Assembly: GCA_002395805.1 (NCBI GenBank)
Contig: DGVB01000027.1
Location: 1-64,000, forward strand
Reading direction: 5' to 3'
Origin: Bacteroidales bacterium UBA4295
Lineage (GTDB): Bacteria > Bacteroidota > Bacteroidia > Bacteroidales > Paludibacteraceae
Length of the DNA: 64,000 nt
Part shown: positions 1 through 8,682 of the stretch, piece by piece
Layout of the letters: every line of letters begins with the position of its first letter
How positions within the stretch are numbered: position 1 is the stretch's first letter
The notes under the pieces: generated by a model
The model's input: only the letters and a program-made list of their open reading frames with translations
Told to the model about the DNA's origin: nothing
Databases searched by the model: none
Program-made: the position numbers and the translations under genes

Positions 1-152
1 ATGAACACGGTTTTACTATCTATCCTGGGAAAATCAGTACATCTAACACTTTCCGTCTTTGTGCTTTGGGCGCAATAGATGAACCGGATATTGTGGCTTT
101 CTTTGATGTGTTTGAAAATGCATTAGATCAATTTGGAATCCGTCATGAATAA
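1..152 (+). CDS. phnW: 2-aminoethylphosphonate-pyruvate transaminase, C-terminal end only
   Basis: The open frame enters from the left edge (codons from base 3) and ends with TAA at 150-152, leaving 49 residues. The tail has the pattern GFTIYPGK...FRLCALGAIDE, which matches the C-terminus of PhnW-type class V aminotransferases (IYPGK, then FRIG-like, then G.ID). PhnW interconverts phosphonoacetaldehyde and 2-aminoethylphosphonate (AEP); in biosynthetic loci it makes AEP. The downstream cytidylyltransferase starts 8 bases before this stop, so the two are probably translationally coupled. The catalytic lysine and PLP site lie outside the window. The family call depends on this short tail plus the neighbouring genes. 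Confidence 0.72.
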   Translation, partial: EHGFTIYPGKISTSNTFRLCALGAIDEPDIVAFFDVFENALDQFGIRHE

Positions 153-858
153 GACAGCAGTAATAATGGCCGCAGGTATGGGCACGCGTTTTGGCGAACA
201 TACCAAGTTGATGCCGAAAGGGTTTATTCCTTTTCACGGCAAAGCGATGGTTATCCGTAGTATAGAGACTTTGTTAGAATGTGGAATAGAGCGAATAATC
301 ATCGGAACAGGCTACCATAAGGAGTATTATGAAGCCCTGCAATCTAAATATCCGCAAGTGGAATGTTGCTTTAGTCCTCGTTATGCGGAGACGAATAGTA
401 TGTACACTCTCTGGAATTGTCGTGAATTAATAGGAGATGAAGATTTTTTATTATTGGAGTCAGACTTAGTATTTGAGAAACGCGTAATAGAGTGTTTATT
501 AGAGTGCCCGCAAGAAAGCACAATGTTGATAACTCCGGTAACAAAGTTCCAAGACCAGTATTATGTGGAGATGAACGAGCAAGGAGAACTCACCAATTGT
601 TCTACTGATCCGAATGCGCTGCATTATAGTGGTGAGTTGGTTGGAATTCATAAATTAACCAACGATTTTTATCGTATAATGTGTCGTGAGTACGAACAGA
701 TCGCAGATGAAAAACCGAAGTTGGGTTATGAATACGAATTGTTAGATATCTCGCAACGTATCGAACCGATGAAAGTGTTGTGCTTGGAGGGTTTGCAGTG
801 GTACGAAATAGATGATGAAGAAGATCTGAAATTTGCAGAAGAAAGAATTAATTTATAG
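145..858 (+). CDS. pntC: 2-aminoethylphosphonate (or phosphocholine) cytidylyltransferase, LicC/PntC-like
   Basis: This 237-residue nucleotidyltransferase would use CTP to activate a small phospho- or phosphono-headgroup, giving for example CMP-AEP, for transfer to a glycan. The N-terminal nucleotide-binding motif is AAGMGTRFGEHTKLMPKGF, followed by an acidic SDLVFE site near residue 113 and a C-terminal WYEIDDEEDL acidic motif like that of LicC enzymes. I chose ATG 145 over the TTG at 133: MNKTAVIMAAG is the usual start of the fold, and the 8-bp overlap with phnW fits coupling. The phnW neighbour favours AEP over phosphocholine, and licD follows two genes later. Substrate is inferred from context; the sequence alone does not separate the two. 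Confidence 0.85.
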   Translation: MNKTAVIMAAGMGTRFGEHTKLMPKGFIPFHGKAMVIRSIETLLECGIERIIIGTGYHKEYYEALQSKYPQVECCFSPRYAETNSMYTLWNCRELIGDEDFLLLESDLVFEKRVIECLLECPQESTMLITPVTKFQDQYYVEMNEQGELTNCSTDPNALHYSGELVGIHKLTNDFYRIMCREYEQIADEKPKLGYEYELLDISQRIEPMKVLCLEGLQWYEIDDEEDLKFAEERINL

Positions 859-862
859 AACA

Positions 863-1765
863 ATGAAATATATATCAGATAGTGAAATAAGAGCATTAGG
901 CATTTCCCCTAAAGAGTGTGTAAAGTGGGTACGACAATCATTTGGAATGAAATATGATGCTCAATTACCACCCAAAAAGAGTGTACACCCGCAAGGCATA
1001 GATTTTTTTACATCAATGCCATGTTTGCTTCCGCCCCAATACGATAGTTATGGCGTAAAGATAGTATCTCGCATCTGTGGTCGCAAGCCTTCAATAAAAA
1101 GTGACTTACTTCTGTATAAAGCATCAACTGGAGAATTATTATCTTTAATGGATGCGGATTGGATAACACAGATGCGAACGGGAGCCGTTGCAGCTTTAGC
1201 CATAGAGACTTTACAAAAGACAAGTGCATCGGTCTATTCCTTTATCGGATTGGGAAGTACGGCAGATGCAACTATGGCTTGCTTACAAGCAATTTTGCCC
1301 ATGGATAGACCATTTACAATCCGTTTGAAACGATATAAGGATCAGGCAGAGCGATTTGCTAAAAAATGGGCAAAGGCGAATTATACCTTTGTTATTGTTG
1401 ATACAAATGAGCAACTATTGGATAATTGTGATGTGTTAGTTTCGGCGGTAACGGAAATGCCGGATTTGTTCTGCGCTGATGACACAAAATATCCAGAAGG
1501 CATATTGCTCGTTCCAATACATACACGAGGATTCCAAAACTGCGATTTATTCTTTGATCATGTGTATGCAGACGATAAAGGACACGTAGAAGGATTCAAA
1601 TATTTCTCGCAATTTAAAGCGTTTAATGAGTTAAGTGAGGTGTTGTTGGAAAAAGTGCATGGACGAGAAAATGGCAAACAACGGATATTAGCATATAATA
1701 TAGGGCTTGGGTTGCATGACGTATTATTTGCTACGAAAATTTATGAGAGATTAAAGAATGACTGA
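863..1765 (+). CDS. ornithine cyclodeaminase / mu-crystallin family NAD(P)-dependent protein
   Basis: A 300-residue protein starting at ATG 863, four bases after the pntC stop; the longer frame from 833 would run back into pntC. It has the family layout: an N-terminal substrate region with MKYISDSEIR and KIVSR...KSDLLLYKASTGELLSLMDA, the conserved TQMRTGAVAALA segment, then a Rossmann region with FIGLGSTADATM in place of the usual GxGxQA. Family members reduce imines or ketimines or deaminate amino acids (ornithine cyclodeaminase, alanine dehydrogenase, SbnB-like enzymes). Its place between the activating enzyme and LicD in an AEP locus suggests work on the amine of AEP or on a glycan amino group. 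That is inference, and the substrate is unknown. Confidence 0.8.
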   Translation: MKYISDSEIRALGISPKECVKWVRQSFGMKYDAQLPPKKSVHPQGIDFFTSMPCLLPPQYDSYGVKIVSRICGRKPSIKSDLLLYKASTGELLSLMDADWITQMRTGAVAALAIETLQKTSASVYSFIGLGSTADATMACLQAILPMDRPFTIRLKRYKDQAERFAKKWAKANYTFVIVDTNEQLLDNCDVLVSAVTEMPDLFCADDTKYPEGILLVPIHTRGFQNCDLFFDHVYADDKGHVEGFKYFSQFKAFNELSEVLLEKVHGRENGKQRILAYNIGLGLHDVLFATKIYERLKND

Positions 1766-1843
1766 AGAATTATCAAAATCTACGATAGCGTAAGCATAAT
1801 AAAGATAACCGAAACCATTAATACAACAATAGATTAATTAATC

Positions 1844-2632
1844 ATGGAAGATTTATCAAAATATAATCCTGAAGGTTCTACACTGCGCAAAGCACAATTA
1901 CGTATGTTGGATATACTCATTGAAGTAGACAAAATTTGCAGGAAGCATAAAATTGAGTATTTTTTGGATTCAGGAACGTTGTTAGGCGCGGTGCGTCATG
2001 GTGGTTTCATCCCTTGGGACGACGATTTGGATATCGCAATTAGAAGCGAGGATTTGCCCCGCTTAAGAAAGGCTCTTCAGAAAGAACTTCCTGACAATTT
2101 GAGCTATCAGGATAAAACGACAGACTGGAATTACTTTATGACAATAGGGAAAGTACGCGATAAGAAATCAGTGTTTAATGATCCTTATTTTAAACGTACA
2201 AAGGAAAGAGGAATATACATAGATATTTTTTTAGTAGAACCTATAGTGCCTTTATGGCTAAAGGATAGTGTCGATTTTGTATATATTCGTTGTTTGCGTG
2301 GAATTCATAATTATAGTGATAGGGTTATAGAAAAAATTTTAGGTTACCTATGCTATCTGCCATCTGTAATTGCAGTACAGACATGTAAATGGATAGCAAA
2401 GTTAATCAATCCCAAGAAAATAGGGAGGGCATTTGGATTTAAGTCTGTAATGTATATTGACTCGGATATAATATACCCGGTAAGAGAAATCCAGTTTGAG
2501 GGGCATACATTTATGGCTCCAAGTAATATAGATGCCTTTTTGAAGAATTTATATGGCGATTACATGCAAATACCGCCGGAGGATAAAAGGGTAACACATT
2601 TAGCAGAAATAACTTTTTTGGACGAACAATGA
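1844..2632 (+). CDS. LicD family phosphotransferase
   Basis: A 262-residue LicD-type nucleotidyltransferase-fold enzyme. The LicD signature is clear: FLDSGTLLGAVRHGGFIPWD then DDLDIAI near residues 40-68, carrying the metal-binding acidic residues. LicD enzymes move phosphocholine, or in phosphonate loci AEP, from the CDP- or CMP-activated donor onto a sugar hydroxyl of a surface glycan. It follows pntC and the cyclodeaminase-like gene after a 78-bp gap and overlaps the next glycosyltransferase by 4 bases (ATGA at 2629-2632). The donor is probably the PntC product. It has no signal peptide and is presumably cytoplasmic. Confidence 0.9.
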   Translation: MEDLSKYNPEGSTLRKAQLRMLDILIEVDKICRKHKIEYFLDSGTLLGAVRHGGFIPWDDDLDIAIRSEDLPRLRKALQKELPDNLSYQDKTTDWNYFMTIGKVRDKKSVFNDPYFKRTKERGIYIDIFLVEPIVPLWLKDSVDFVYIRCLRGIHNYSDRVIEKILGYLCYLPSVIAVQTCKWIAKLINPKKIGRAFGFKSVMYIDSDIIYPVREIQFEGHTFMAPSNIDAFLKNLYGDYMQIPPEDKRVTHLAEITFLDEQ

Positions 2633-3801
2633 ACATCCTCTTTGTAACAAATAAAAATGTCTATCCGTTGATAGGAGGAATAGAGCGGATCACGTATTCG
2701 GTGGCGGAAGCGCTACGGAATATATATGGAATTCGTTGTTTTTCGCTATATACACAGGAAAATAAATTTGGAAAGACGACAGAGAATGTTTTTATTAGCA
2801 AAACTTGTTTACAGGCGGACAATCCCGTTGCTAAAATTGCAGATTTATTGCAAAAAGAAGCGATAGACGTAGTAATAGCACAAGGTTCTGATAGCAGAGT
2901 TAACAATTTAATGCCCATGCTCCGCGAAGCGGTTGATCGGTGTACGGGAGTAAAACTTTTCTTTGTATATCACCAGATGCCGGGTTTTGAATTAGTGCCA
3001 ATGGATAGAGAAACTCTATTCAATCGTATATGGCATGGCAATACATATGCGGCTTTGAAGCAAATTATCACTCAAGTGCTTCTTGCTCTTTCTCCGAGAT
3101 TGTCGCAGAAAATGATTGAAAAGAAATATAAAATACCATATCAAAAGGCTGATAAGGTGGTTCTTCTATCCAATAGTTTTATTCCACAATATAACCACTT
3201 TGTAGGAGGAGATAAAAACCATTATAAGGCTATCCCCAATATGGTTTCTTTCCTTTCTCAAGAATTAGCGGGTAAAAAGCAAAAGGAAGTATTGCTTGTC
3301 TCGCGTATGGACGAACGGCAAAAAAAAGTTTTGGCAGCCTTGAAAGTATGGCGAAGAATTGATCCACAAGATTGGAAATTAAACATTGTAGGATATGGTG
3401 AGGACTTAGAGTACTATAAGCACTTGGCGTCCAAATGGAAATTACAGAATATATCTTTCGAAGGCCTGCAAGATCCACTGCCTTATTATCAACGAGCAAG
3501 TATCTTTTTAATGACTTCGGCTTTTGAAGGTTGGGGGCTTACTATTACTGAGGCACAGCAATGTGGATGTGTGCCGATAGCTTTTGATAGTTATAGCGCG
3601 GTGCATGATATTATTCAATCGGGCAGAAACGGCTATATCGTGCCCAATAATGATGTTGATGGATACGCACGCGTGCTTCAAGAATTGATGAATAATGATA
3701 CATTGCGTGCTGAGATGGCTGCTAATGCACAAAAAGACGTACAGCGTTTCTCCCGCGAAAATATAGCTAAACAATGGAAAACACTACTCGAAAATCTATG
3801 A
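2629..3801 (+). CDS. glycosyltransferase family 4 protein
   Basis: A 390-residue GT-B retaining glycosyltransferase. The N-terminus has NKNVYPLIGGIERITYSVAE (the GG acceptor loop). The C-terminal nucleotide-sugar domain has LLVSRMDERQKKV, NIVGYGEDLEYY and the EX7E-type region SAFEGWGLTITEAQQCG near residues 300-315. It is translationally coupled at both ends, sharing 4 bases with licD and 4 with the following GT2. It most likely adds one sugar to the lipid-linked repeat unit of the surface polysaccharide at the cytoplasmic face. Donor and linkage cannot be read from the sequence. Confidence 0.9.
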   Translation: MNILFVTNKNVYPLIGGIERITYSVAEALRNIYGIRCFSLYTQENKFGKTTENVFISKTCLQADNPVAKIADLLQKEAIDVVIAQGSDSRVNNLMPMLREAVDRCTGVKLFFVYHQMPGFELVPMDRETLFNRIWHGNTYAALKQIITQVLLALSPRLSQKMIEKKYKIPYQKADKVVLLSNSFIPQYNHFVGGDKNHYKAIPNMVSFLSQELAGKKQKEVLLVSRMDERQKKVLAALKVWRRIDPQDWKLNIVGYGEDLEYYKHLASKWKLQNISFEGLQDPLPYYQRASIFLMTSAFEGWGLTITEAQQCGCVPIAFDSYSAVHDIIQSGRNGYIVPNNDVDGYARVLQELMNNDTLRAEMAANAQKDVQRFSRENIAKQWKTLLENL

Positions 3802-4811
3802 TTAAAGTATCCGTTATTCTGCCGGTATATGGTGTGGCAGAGTATATCGTGAAATGTACAGAGTCTCTTTTGGCACAAACGCTGCAAGAGATGGAGTTTC
3901 TCTTTGTGGACGATAGAGGACCTGATAATAGTATCGAACTGTTGAAACAGATTATCAAGGGTCATCCTCGTGAGAAGCAGTTCCGTATTTTAACACCGGA
4001 GCATAACTTGGGAGCCGGCATGGCGCGTAATTTCGCCATCCCGGAGGCGAAAGGAGAATATATTGCGTTCGTTGATTCGGATGACTGGATTGAGCCGGAT
4101 ATGTTCGAACGCCTATATAATCGCGCGAAGGAACAAGGGAATACGGATCTTTGTATGTGTCAAGCGAGCAAGGACTATTTGGATGGCACTCCGTCGGAGA
4201 TATTATCCAATCCTGAAGTGACAGAGGGAGCGTTCACCCCCGATAAGCGTGCATTCTTTTTGACGCATTATGTAAGTTATTTCTGGACATTCATCTATAA
4301 GCGAGAAATGATTGAAAAGTATGCAATCCGCTATCCGGAGGATCGTAGTGCCGATGATAGTTTTTTTCTGGCTTGCGCGCTAATGACAGCTAAGTCAATA
4401 TCGCGAGTGGATGCTCCATTTTATCACTATCTTATTCGTCCAGGGTCGGTTTGTACAACGAAGGATAGTGTGAAATACAAGAAGCGACTCATCGTATTCT
4501 CCAAACTCATGGATTATGCGAAGCAGCAGGGTGTGTATCCTGAGTATCAACAGGAAATAGATTTTCTTTATATCAAGAAAGGCTATCTTTCGACGTTGGT
4601 GAACTATGTGGTCAACGCATTGGAACCGAAGAAAGAAGTATTCGAAGAAGTCTATCAAAAATTTCTGCAAGAAGTGCCAGCATATAAGCAGAACGTATAT
4701 CTAAAGAAAAAAAAGGTATTGCGTCTGTTGGTAGTTATTTGCCATTTATGTCCCCAAGTGGCAACGCAGTTATTACGTTATTATGCTAGAAAAAACAGTA
4801 TAGTAGGATAA
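3798..4811 (+). CDS. glycosyltransferase family 2 protein
   Basis: A 337-residue GT-A inverting glycosyltransferase starting MIKVSVILPVYGV at ATG 3798, which overlaps the GT4 stop by 4 bases; an ATG at 3774 would add eight residues that overlap GT4. It shows the GT2 hallmarks: FLFVDDRGPDNS, NLGAGMARNFAIPEAKGEYI and the DXD-type FVDSDDWIEPDMF near residues 88-100, then a RSADDSFFLA region. The basic C-terminus (KKKKVLRLL) may contact the membrane. It is part of the same glycan operon and is followed one base later by glf. Confidence 0.92.
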   Translation: MIKVSVILPVYGVAEYIVKCTESLLAQTLQEMEFLFVDDRGPDNSIELLKQIIKGHPREKQFRILTPEHNLGAGMARNFAIPEAKGEYIAFVDSDDWIEPDMFERLYNRAKEQGNTDLCMCQASKDYLDGTPSEILSNPEVTEGAFTPDKRAFFLTHYVSYFWTFIYKREMIEKYAIRYPEDRSADDSFFLACALMTAKSISRVDAPFYHYLIRPGSVCTTKDSVKYKKRLIVFSKLMDYAKQQGVYPEYQQEIDFLYIKKGYLSTLVNYVVNALEPKKEVFEEVYQKFLQEVPAYKQNVYLKKKKVLRLLVVICHLCPQVATQLLRYYARKNSIVG

Positions 4812-4812
4812 T

Positions 4813-5937
4813 ATGAAACAATACGATTATCTCATTGTCGGAGCAGGACTCTTTGGCGCTACATGTGCCTATAGACTTCATCAGATAGGCAAGAAATGTC
4901 TGGTGATTGACCGTCGTCCGCATTTGGGCGGCAATGTGTATTGTGAGAATATAGAGGGAATTCACGTACATACTTACGGAGCCCATATTTTTCACACAAG
5001 CAACAAGCAAGTGTGGGACTTTGTGAATAGTTTTGTTCCGTTTAATCGCTACACCAATAGCCCGATAGCTAACTATCATGGAGAGCTGTATAATCTGCCG
5101 TTTAATATGAATACATTCTGCCAAATGTGGCCGGATGTGAAAACCCCTCAAGAGGCAGAGGCGCGCATCAACGAACAGAAGGCAGAGGCGGTAGCCGCAT
5201 TAGGTGGCCGAGATCCGCAGAACTTGGAGGAGCAAGCCCTGTGTCTGGTCGGGAAAGATATCTTCCGGAAACTCATCAAGGAATATACGGAAAAACAGTG
5301 GGGACGTGATTGTAAAGAGCTGCCTGCTTTTATTATCAAACGCTTGCCGGTGCGTTTTGTATTTGACAATAACTATTTTAATGACCTTTATCAAGGAATA
5401 CCTATTGGCGGCTATAACGTGTTGATTGAGAAACTGCTGGAAGGCGTGGAGACCAAAACGAATTGCGACTTCTTTACGGAATACAAAGATCATTGGCATG
5501 AGATAGCCGATCGATTGATCTATACCGGACAATTGGATGAGTATTTTTGTTTCCGTTTCGGTCGTCTGGAATGGCGTACCGTTACATTTAAGACGCGCAT
5601 AGAGGACATACCGAACTATCAAGGGAATGCAGTTATCAATTATACTTCGCACGAGAAGCCTTTCACCCGAGTGATTGAGCATAAGCATTTTGAGATGTTT
5701 GGTCAAGCGGTATATGATGTCCCAAAAACGGTAGTGAGCGAGGAATATAGTACGGAATTCAAGCCCGGCATGGAGCCGTATTATCCGGTTAACGATGTAC
5801 GCAACAATGCCTTGGCAGAGCAATATAAACAATTAGCCGCCAAAGAAACGGATGTTCTCTTCGGCGGCCGATTGGCGGAGTATAAGTATTACGATATGGC
5901 TCCTATCATTGAGCGGGCGTTAGGATTGGCTTTTTAG
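4813..5937 (+). CDS. glf: UDP-galactopyranose mutase
   Basis: A 374-residue FAD enzyme that converts UDP-galactopyranose to UDP-galactofuranose. It has the N-terminal dinucleotide-binding motif LIVGAGLFGATCAYRLHQ, then HLGGNVYCENIEGI, HTYGAHIFHTSNK and later RLPVRFVFDNNYFND and a C-terminal FGGRLAEYKYYDM, all typical of bacterial Glf at normal length. It ends the plus-strand operon and predicts galactofuranose in the polysaccharide built by the upstream transferases. Its 3' end overlaps the convergent yfhO-like gene by 32 bp (5906-5937), so no terminator separates the two operons. Confidence 0.97.
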   Translation: MKQYDYLIVGAGLFGATCAYRLHQIGKKCLVIDRRPHLGGNVYCENIEGIHVHTYGAHIFHTSNKQVWDFVNSFVPFNRYTNSPIANYHGELYNLPFNMNTFCQMWPDVKTPQEAEARINEQKAEAVAALGGRDPQNLEEQALCLVGKDIFRKLIKEYTEKQWGRDCKELPAFIIKRLPVRFVFDNNYFNDLYQGIPIGGYNVLIEKLLEGVETKTNCDFFTEYKDHWHEIADRLIYTGQLDEYFCFRFGRLEWRTVTFKTRIEDIPNYQGNAVINYTSHEKPFTRVIEHKHFEMFGQAVYDVPKTVVSEEYSTEFKPGMEPYYPVNDVRNNALAEQYKQLAAKETDVLFGGRLAEYKYYDMAPIIERALGLAF

Positions 5938-8353
5938 ACCTCCAAGCTGGCCATGACAGGAGTATTACGCTAATCAATAAGATGATAATCACACAAGCGT
6001 AGCCTAATTTATCCCAAACCAAGGCATCCGGAGTAAAGGTCATGGTCAGTTGATGGTCTCCTGCAGGAATGATTGCAGCACGTAGTACATAGTTAACGCG
6101 ACCTATCGCTACTTCTTTTCCATCCACGTATAAATGCCATCCATGTGGATAATAAATCTCCGAGAAAACGGCTATACGGTCATTACTCGTTGAGGTACGA
6201 TACTCTATGGTATTCGGGGTGTATTTGGTTAACACAATATTGTCTGAGGCATCCGGCATGGTTTCGCAACTTAGTACTTCGCGGAATTTCTCATCCGCTA
6301 CGGCTGTTTTATGCAGATCCAATGTGTTCAATGCGGCACTCTCGTCATCCGGTGTGGGGACAAACTGCACTTTGTTCACAAACCATGCATTACCCATCGC
6401 ATCCGGGTTAGGATAAACACCTTGCTGGGTGACGATATACTTGGTGTTCAGCATGTTCAGTACATTCCAGTTCATTTTACTGATATGCTCGTCAATCAAG
6501 TCTTGGTAGCGGCGCAATTTAACTGCAGAGTATCCGCCGATGGATTTGAGTCGATAACTCGTACGTGAGTCGTTGAAAGTATTCGTATTTAGATTCAGCA
6601 CGCGGTAGTCCAAACTCTTGTCTTGCAAAATCTGCTCCTCCCATGGCTGCATCTTGAAGTAGGCTTCGTTATCTTTCTGTTTGATGAAATTATCGTCATT
6701 GAAGAAACGTTTGTTAACCGGTACCATATCCGCAAGTACCAATACTGCCAAGCCAGCGTAGAGGATAAAAGCATGCATCGGTTTGTCCTCTTTCTGTTTC
6801 TGCCATGCGTACCAAAAGGTGAGCGCAAAGCCAAGAGCAACAAAAAGCAGACTCCTCCATGCATCCGCTTTCGCCATCGCGGTGCGTTGGTCCAAGATCG
6901 CGTCGTACAGCCATCCCGGCACTTGTCCTTTCCACTGCGCATCGTAAGTGCTTGACATATCTGCACTCCCGACAAAAGCAGCACTTAATAAGCATATAAC
7001 CCCTATCACTCCGCCGGCGATAAAGAGACTGTTGCGCAATTTAGGCCATTCCACTTCACCGTTGACTATTTTCTGTAAACCCATAAAACCAAGCAGCGGC
7101 ATCGTAATTTCTGCGACAACCAGAATCGATTCTACTGCGCGGAACTTATTGTACATCGGGAAATAATTGAAGAATAGCTCTGTCAGCCACATCATATTTC
7201 TTCCCCAAGCCAGGAAAATAGACATCAGCGTAGCAAACAGCAATGCCCATTTATACGGTCCCGGCACAATAAGTAAACCCAAGAGGAATAAGAAACACAC
7301 AATCGCTCCGACATACACAGCTCCACTGGTAAACATCTTTTCTCCGCGATAGGTAGGCGCATGAGCGCAGAACTGCTCCGCATCGCGTTTGGAAATACCT
7401 TTCTTTCGCATCGCTTGGCTCAATTGGCTGTCTTTGCCTAAGTTATATCCGCTGGCACCGCCTTCCCAGTTCGGGATAAGAAGTGTCATGGTCTCGCCCT
7501 TGCCATAGCTCCAATCGGTTGCGTATTTGATGTCCAGACCCTCGGCAGGTTTGTCTTGCGCTTGTTTCGTTAGCTCGCTATGCCCTCCGCGCATGGTCTC
7601 CTTTAAGTACTCATTATTGAGCATGAGATAGCATGATTTGCTACCGATGATAAGTAATAGACACGCTATGCATATACTTGCACTAATCCCAAGATTTTTC
7701 CATGCTTTTTCCCCGATTTTTATCCATATTTCAGCTATAGCCATTACGCCAATCAGCATTGCAATGTAATATGTCATTTGCGGGTGTAGAGTAATACTTG
7801 CTACCGCAAAAAGGAGCATAATGGGTATCCCCCACCAATATTTCTGCTTAAACACCAAATGCATGCCTCCTACGATAGCTGGCAAGAAACCTAAAGCGAT
7901 GGCTTTGGTGACGTGACCTGCTGGGATAATAAGGAAGAAATAGGTACTCATTCCCATCGCCAGCGCTCCTGCGATACTAATCCACGGATTGATGCCGAAG
8001 CATAGAAGCAAAATGAAGAAACAGAGAAAATATCCAAAAATGATACCCATCGTTTCCTCTAAACCTAAATGAAGCACGTTGCGTATCCAAATATGGGCGA
8101 CTTTATGCGAAGGTATGTGTGAATCTATCTGATAGGTCGGCATTCCGCTGAACATTGAACCTGTCCACCAACATGATTCTCCTGTTTGCGCACGATATTC
8201 TTGTGTTTGATGTGCAGCACCTTGCCAGTTCAAAGTATCGCCGGCATGTAGCACTTTGCCCTCCAATATCGGGCTGCAATACAGTATTGTGAAGCCAACA
8301 AATACCACGATCGCCGCTATGTAGGGCGCAATTTTCTTCCAATCTATCTTCAT
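5906..8353 (-). CDS. YfhO family multi-spanning membrane protein
   Basis: An 815-residue polytopic membrane protein. It opens with a signal-anchor-like helix (YIAAIVVFVGFTILYCSP), then GDTLNWQGAAHQTQEYR in the first periplasmic loop, about a dozen hydrophobic segments, and a soluble C-terminal domain ending in one last helix. YfhO proteins are GT-C-like; characterised Gram-positive members are linked to glycosylation of lipoteichoic acid or wall polymers. The role in Bacteroidota is not established. It starts at ATG 8353, overlapping the MerR gene stop by 4 bases, and its end overlaps glf on the opposite strand. It is the last gene of the minus directon. Confidence 0.85.
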   Translation of the reverse strand: MKIDWKKIAPYIAAIVVFVGFTILYCSPILEGKVLHAGDTLNWQGAAHQTQEYRAQTGESCWWTGSMFSGMPTYQIDSHIPSHKVAHIWIRNVLHLGLEETMGIIFGYFLCFFILLLCFGINPWISIAGALAMGMSTYFFLIIPAGHVTKAIALGFLPAIVGGMHLVFKQKYWWGIPIMLLFAVASITLHPQMTYYIAMLIGVMAIAEIWIKIGEKAWKNLGISASICIACLLLIIGSKSCYLMLNNEYLKETMRGGHSELTKQAQDKPAEGLDIKYATDWSYGKGETMTLLIPNWEGGASGYNLGKDSQLSQAMRKKGISKRDAEQFCAHAPTYRGEKMFTSGAVYVGAIVCFLFLLGLLIVPGPYKWALLFATLMSIFLAWGRNMMWLTELFFNYFPMYNKFRAVESILVVAEITMPLLGFMGLQKIVNGEVEWPKLRNSLFIAGGVIGVICLLSAAFVGSADMSSTYDAQWKGQVPGWLYDAILDQRTAMAKADAWRSLLFVALGFALTFWYAWQKQKEDKPMHAFILYAGLAVLVLADMVPVNKRFFNDDNFIKQKDNEAYFKMQPWEEQILQDKSLDYRVLNLNTNTFNDSRTSYRLKSIGGYSAVKLRRYQDLIDEHISKMNWNVLNMLNTKYIVTQQGVYPNPDAMGNAWFVNKVQFVPTPDDESAALNTLDLHKTAVADEKFREVLSCETMPDASDNIVLTKYTPNTIEYRTSTSNDRIAVFSEIYYPHGWHLYVDGKEVAIGRVNYVLRAAIIPAGDHQLTMTFTPDALVWDKLGYACVIIILLISVILLSWPAWRSKKPILTPAQ

Positions 8354-8682
8354 TGTTTGATCATTTTACGTATTTCACATAATTCCTCTTTCACCCGTAG
8401 TAAGATATCCAATGCCGCTTGGCGGGAGTCCGAATGTTTCTCATCGTTCTTTAGTTCGCGACGGATGGCCTCGATGCGCGTGATATGCAGTTCATCGCGG
8501 ATATATTTGATTCGTTTGATTACTTCCTGATCCTCACGGGTGTAATACCTGTTCCCATGCCCATCTTTACGAGGACTCAGTTCCTCGAACTCTTTCTCCC
8601 AATACCGCAACGTAGAAGCCGGCACTCCGGTCTCTTGCTCTGTCTCGCGAAGCGAGAAATATTTTTTCTCTTGGTCTGCCAT
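8350..8682 (-). CDS. MerR family transcriptional regulator
   Basis: A 110-residue protein with an N-terminal winged helix-turn-helix: YFSLRETEQETGVPASTLRY, then WEKEFEELSPRKDGHGNRYYTREDQEVIKRI. The C-terminal helix is short and no effector domain is visible, so it belongs to the small MerR_1 group common in Bacteroidota rather than the metal sensors. ATG 8682 is chosen because it shares one base with the mltD stop (TAATG); the longer frame would need TTG. The stop overlaps the yfhO start. Its target genes cannot be predicted from the window. Confidence 0.9.
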   Translation of the reverse strand: MADQEKKYFSLRETEQETGVPASTLRYWEKEFEELSPRKDGHGNRYYTREDQEVIKRIKYIRDELHITRIEAIRRELKNDEKHSDSRQAALDILLRVKEELCEIRKMIKQ

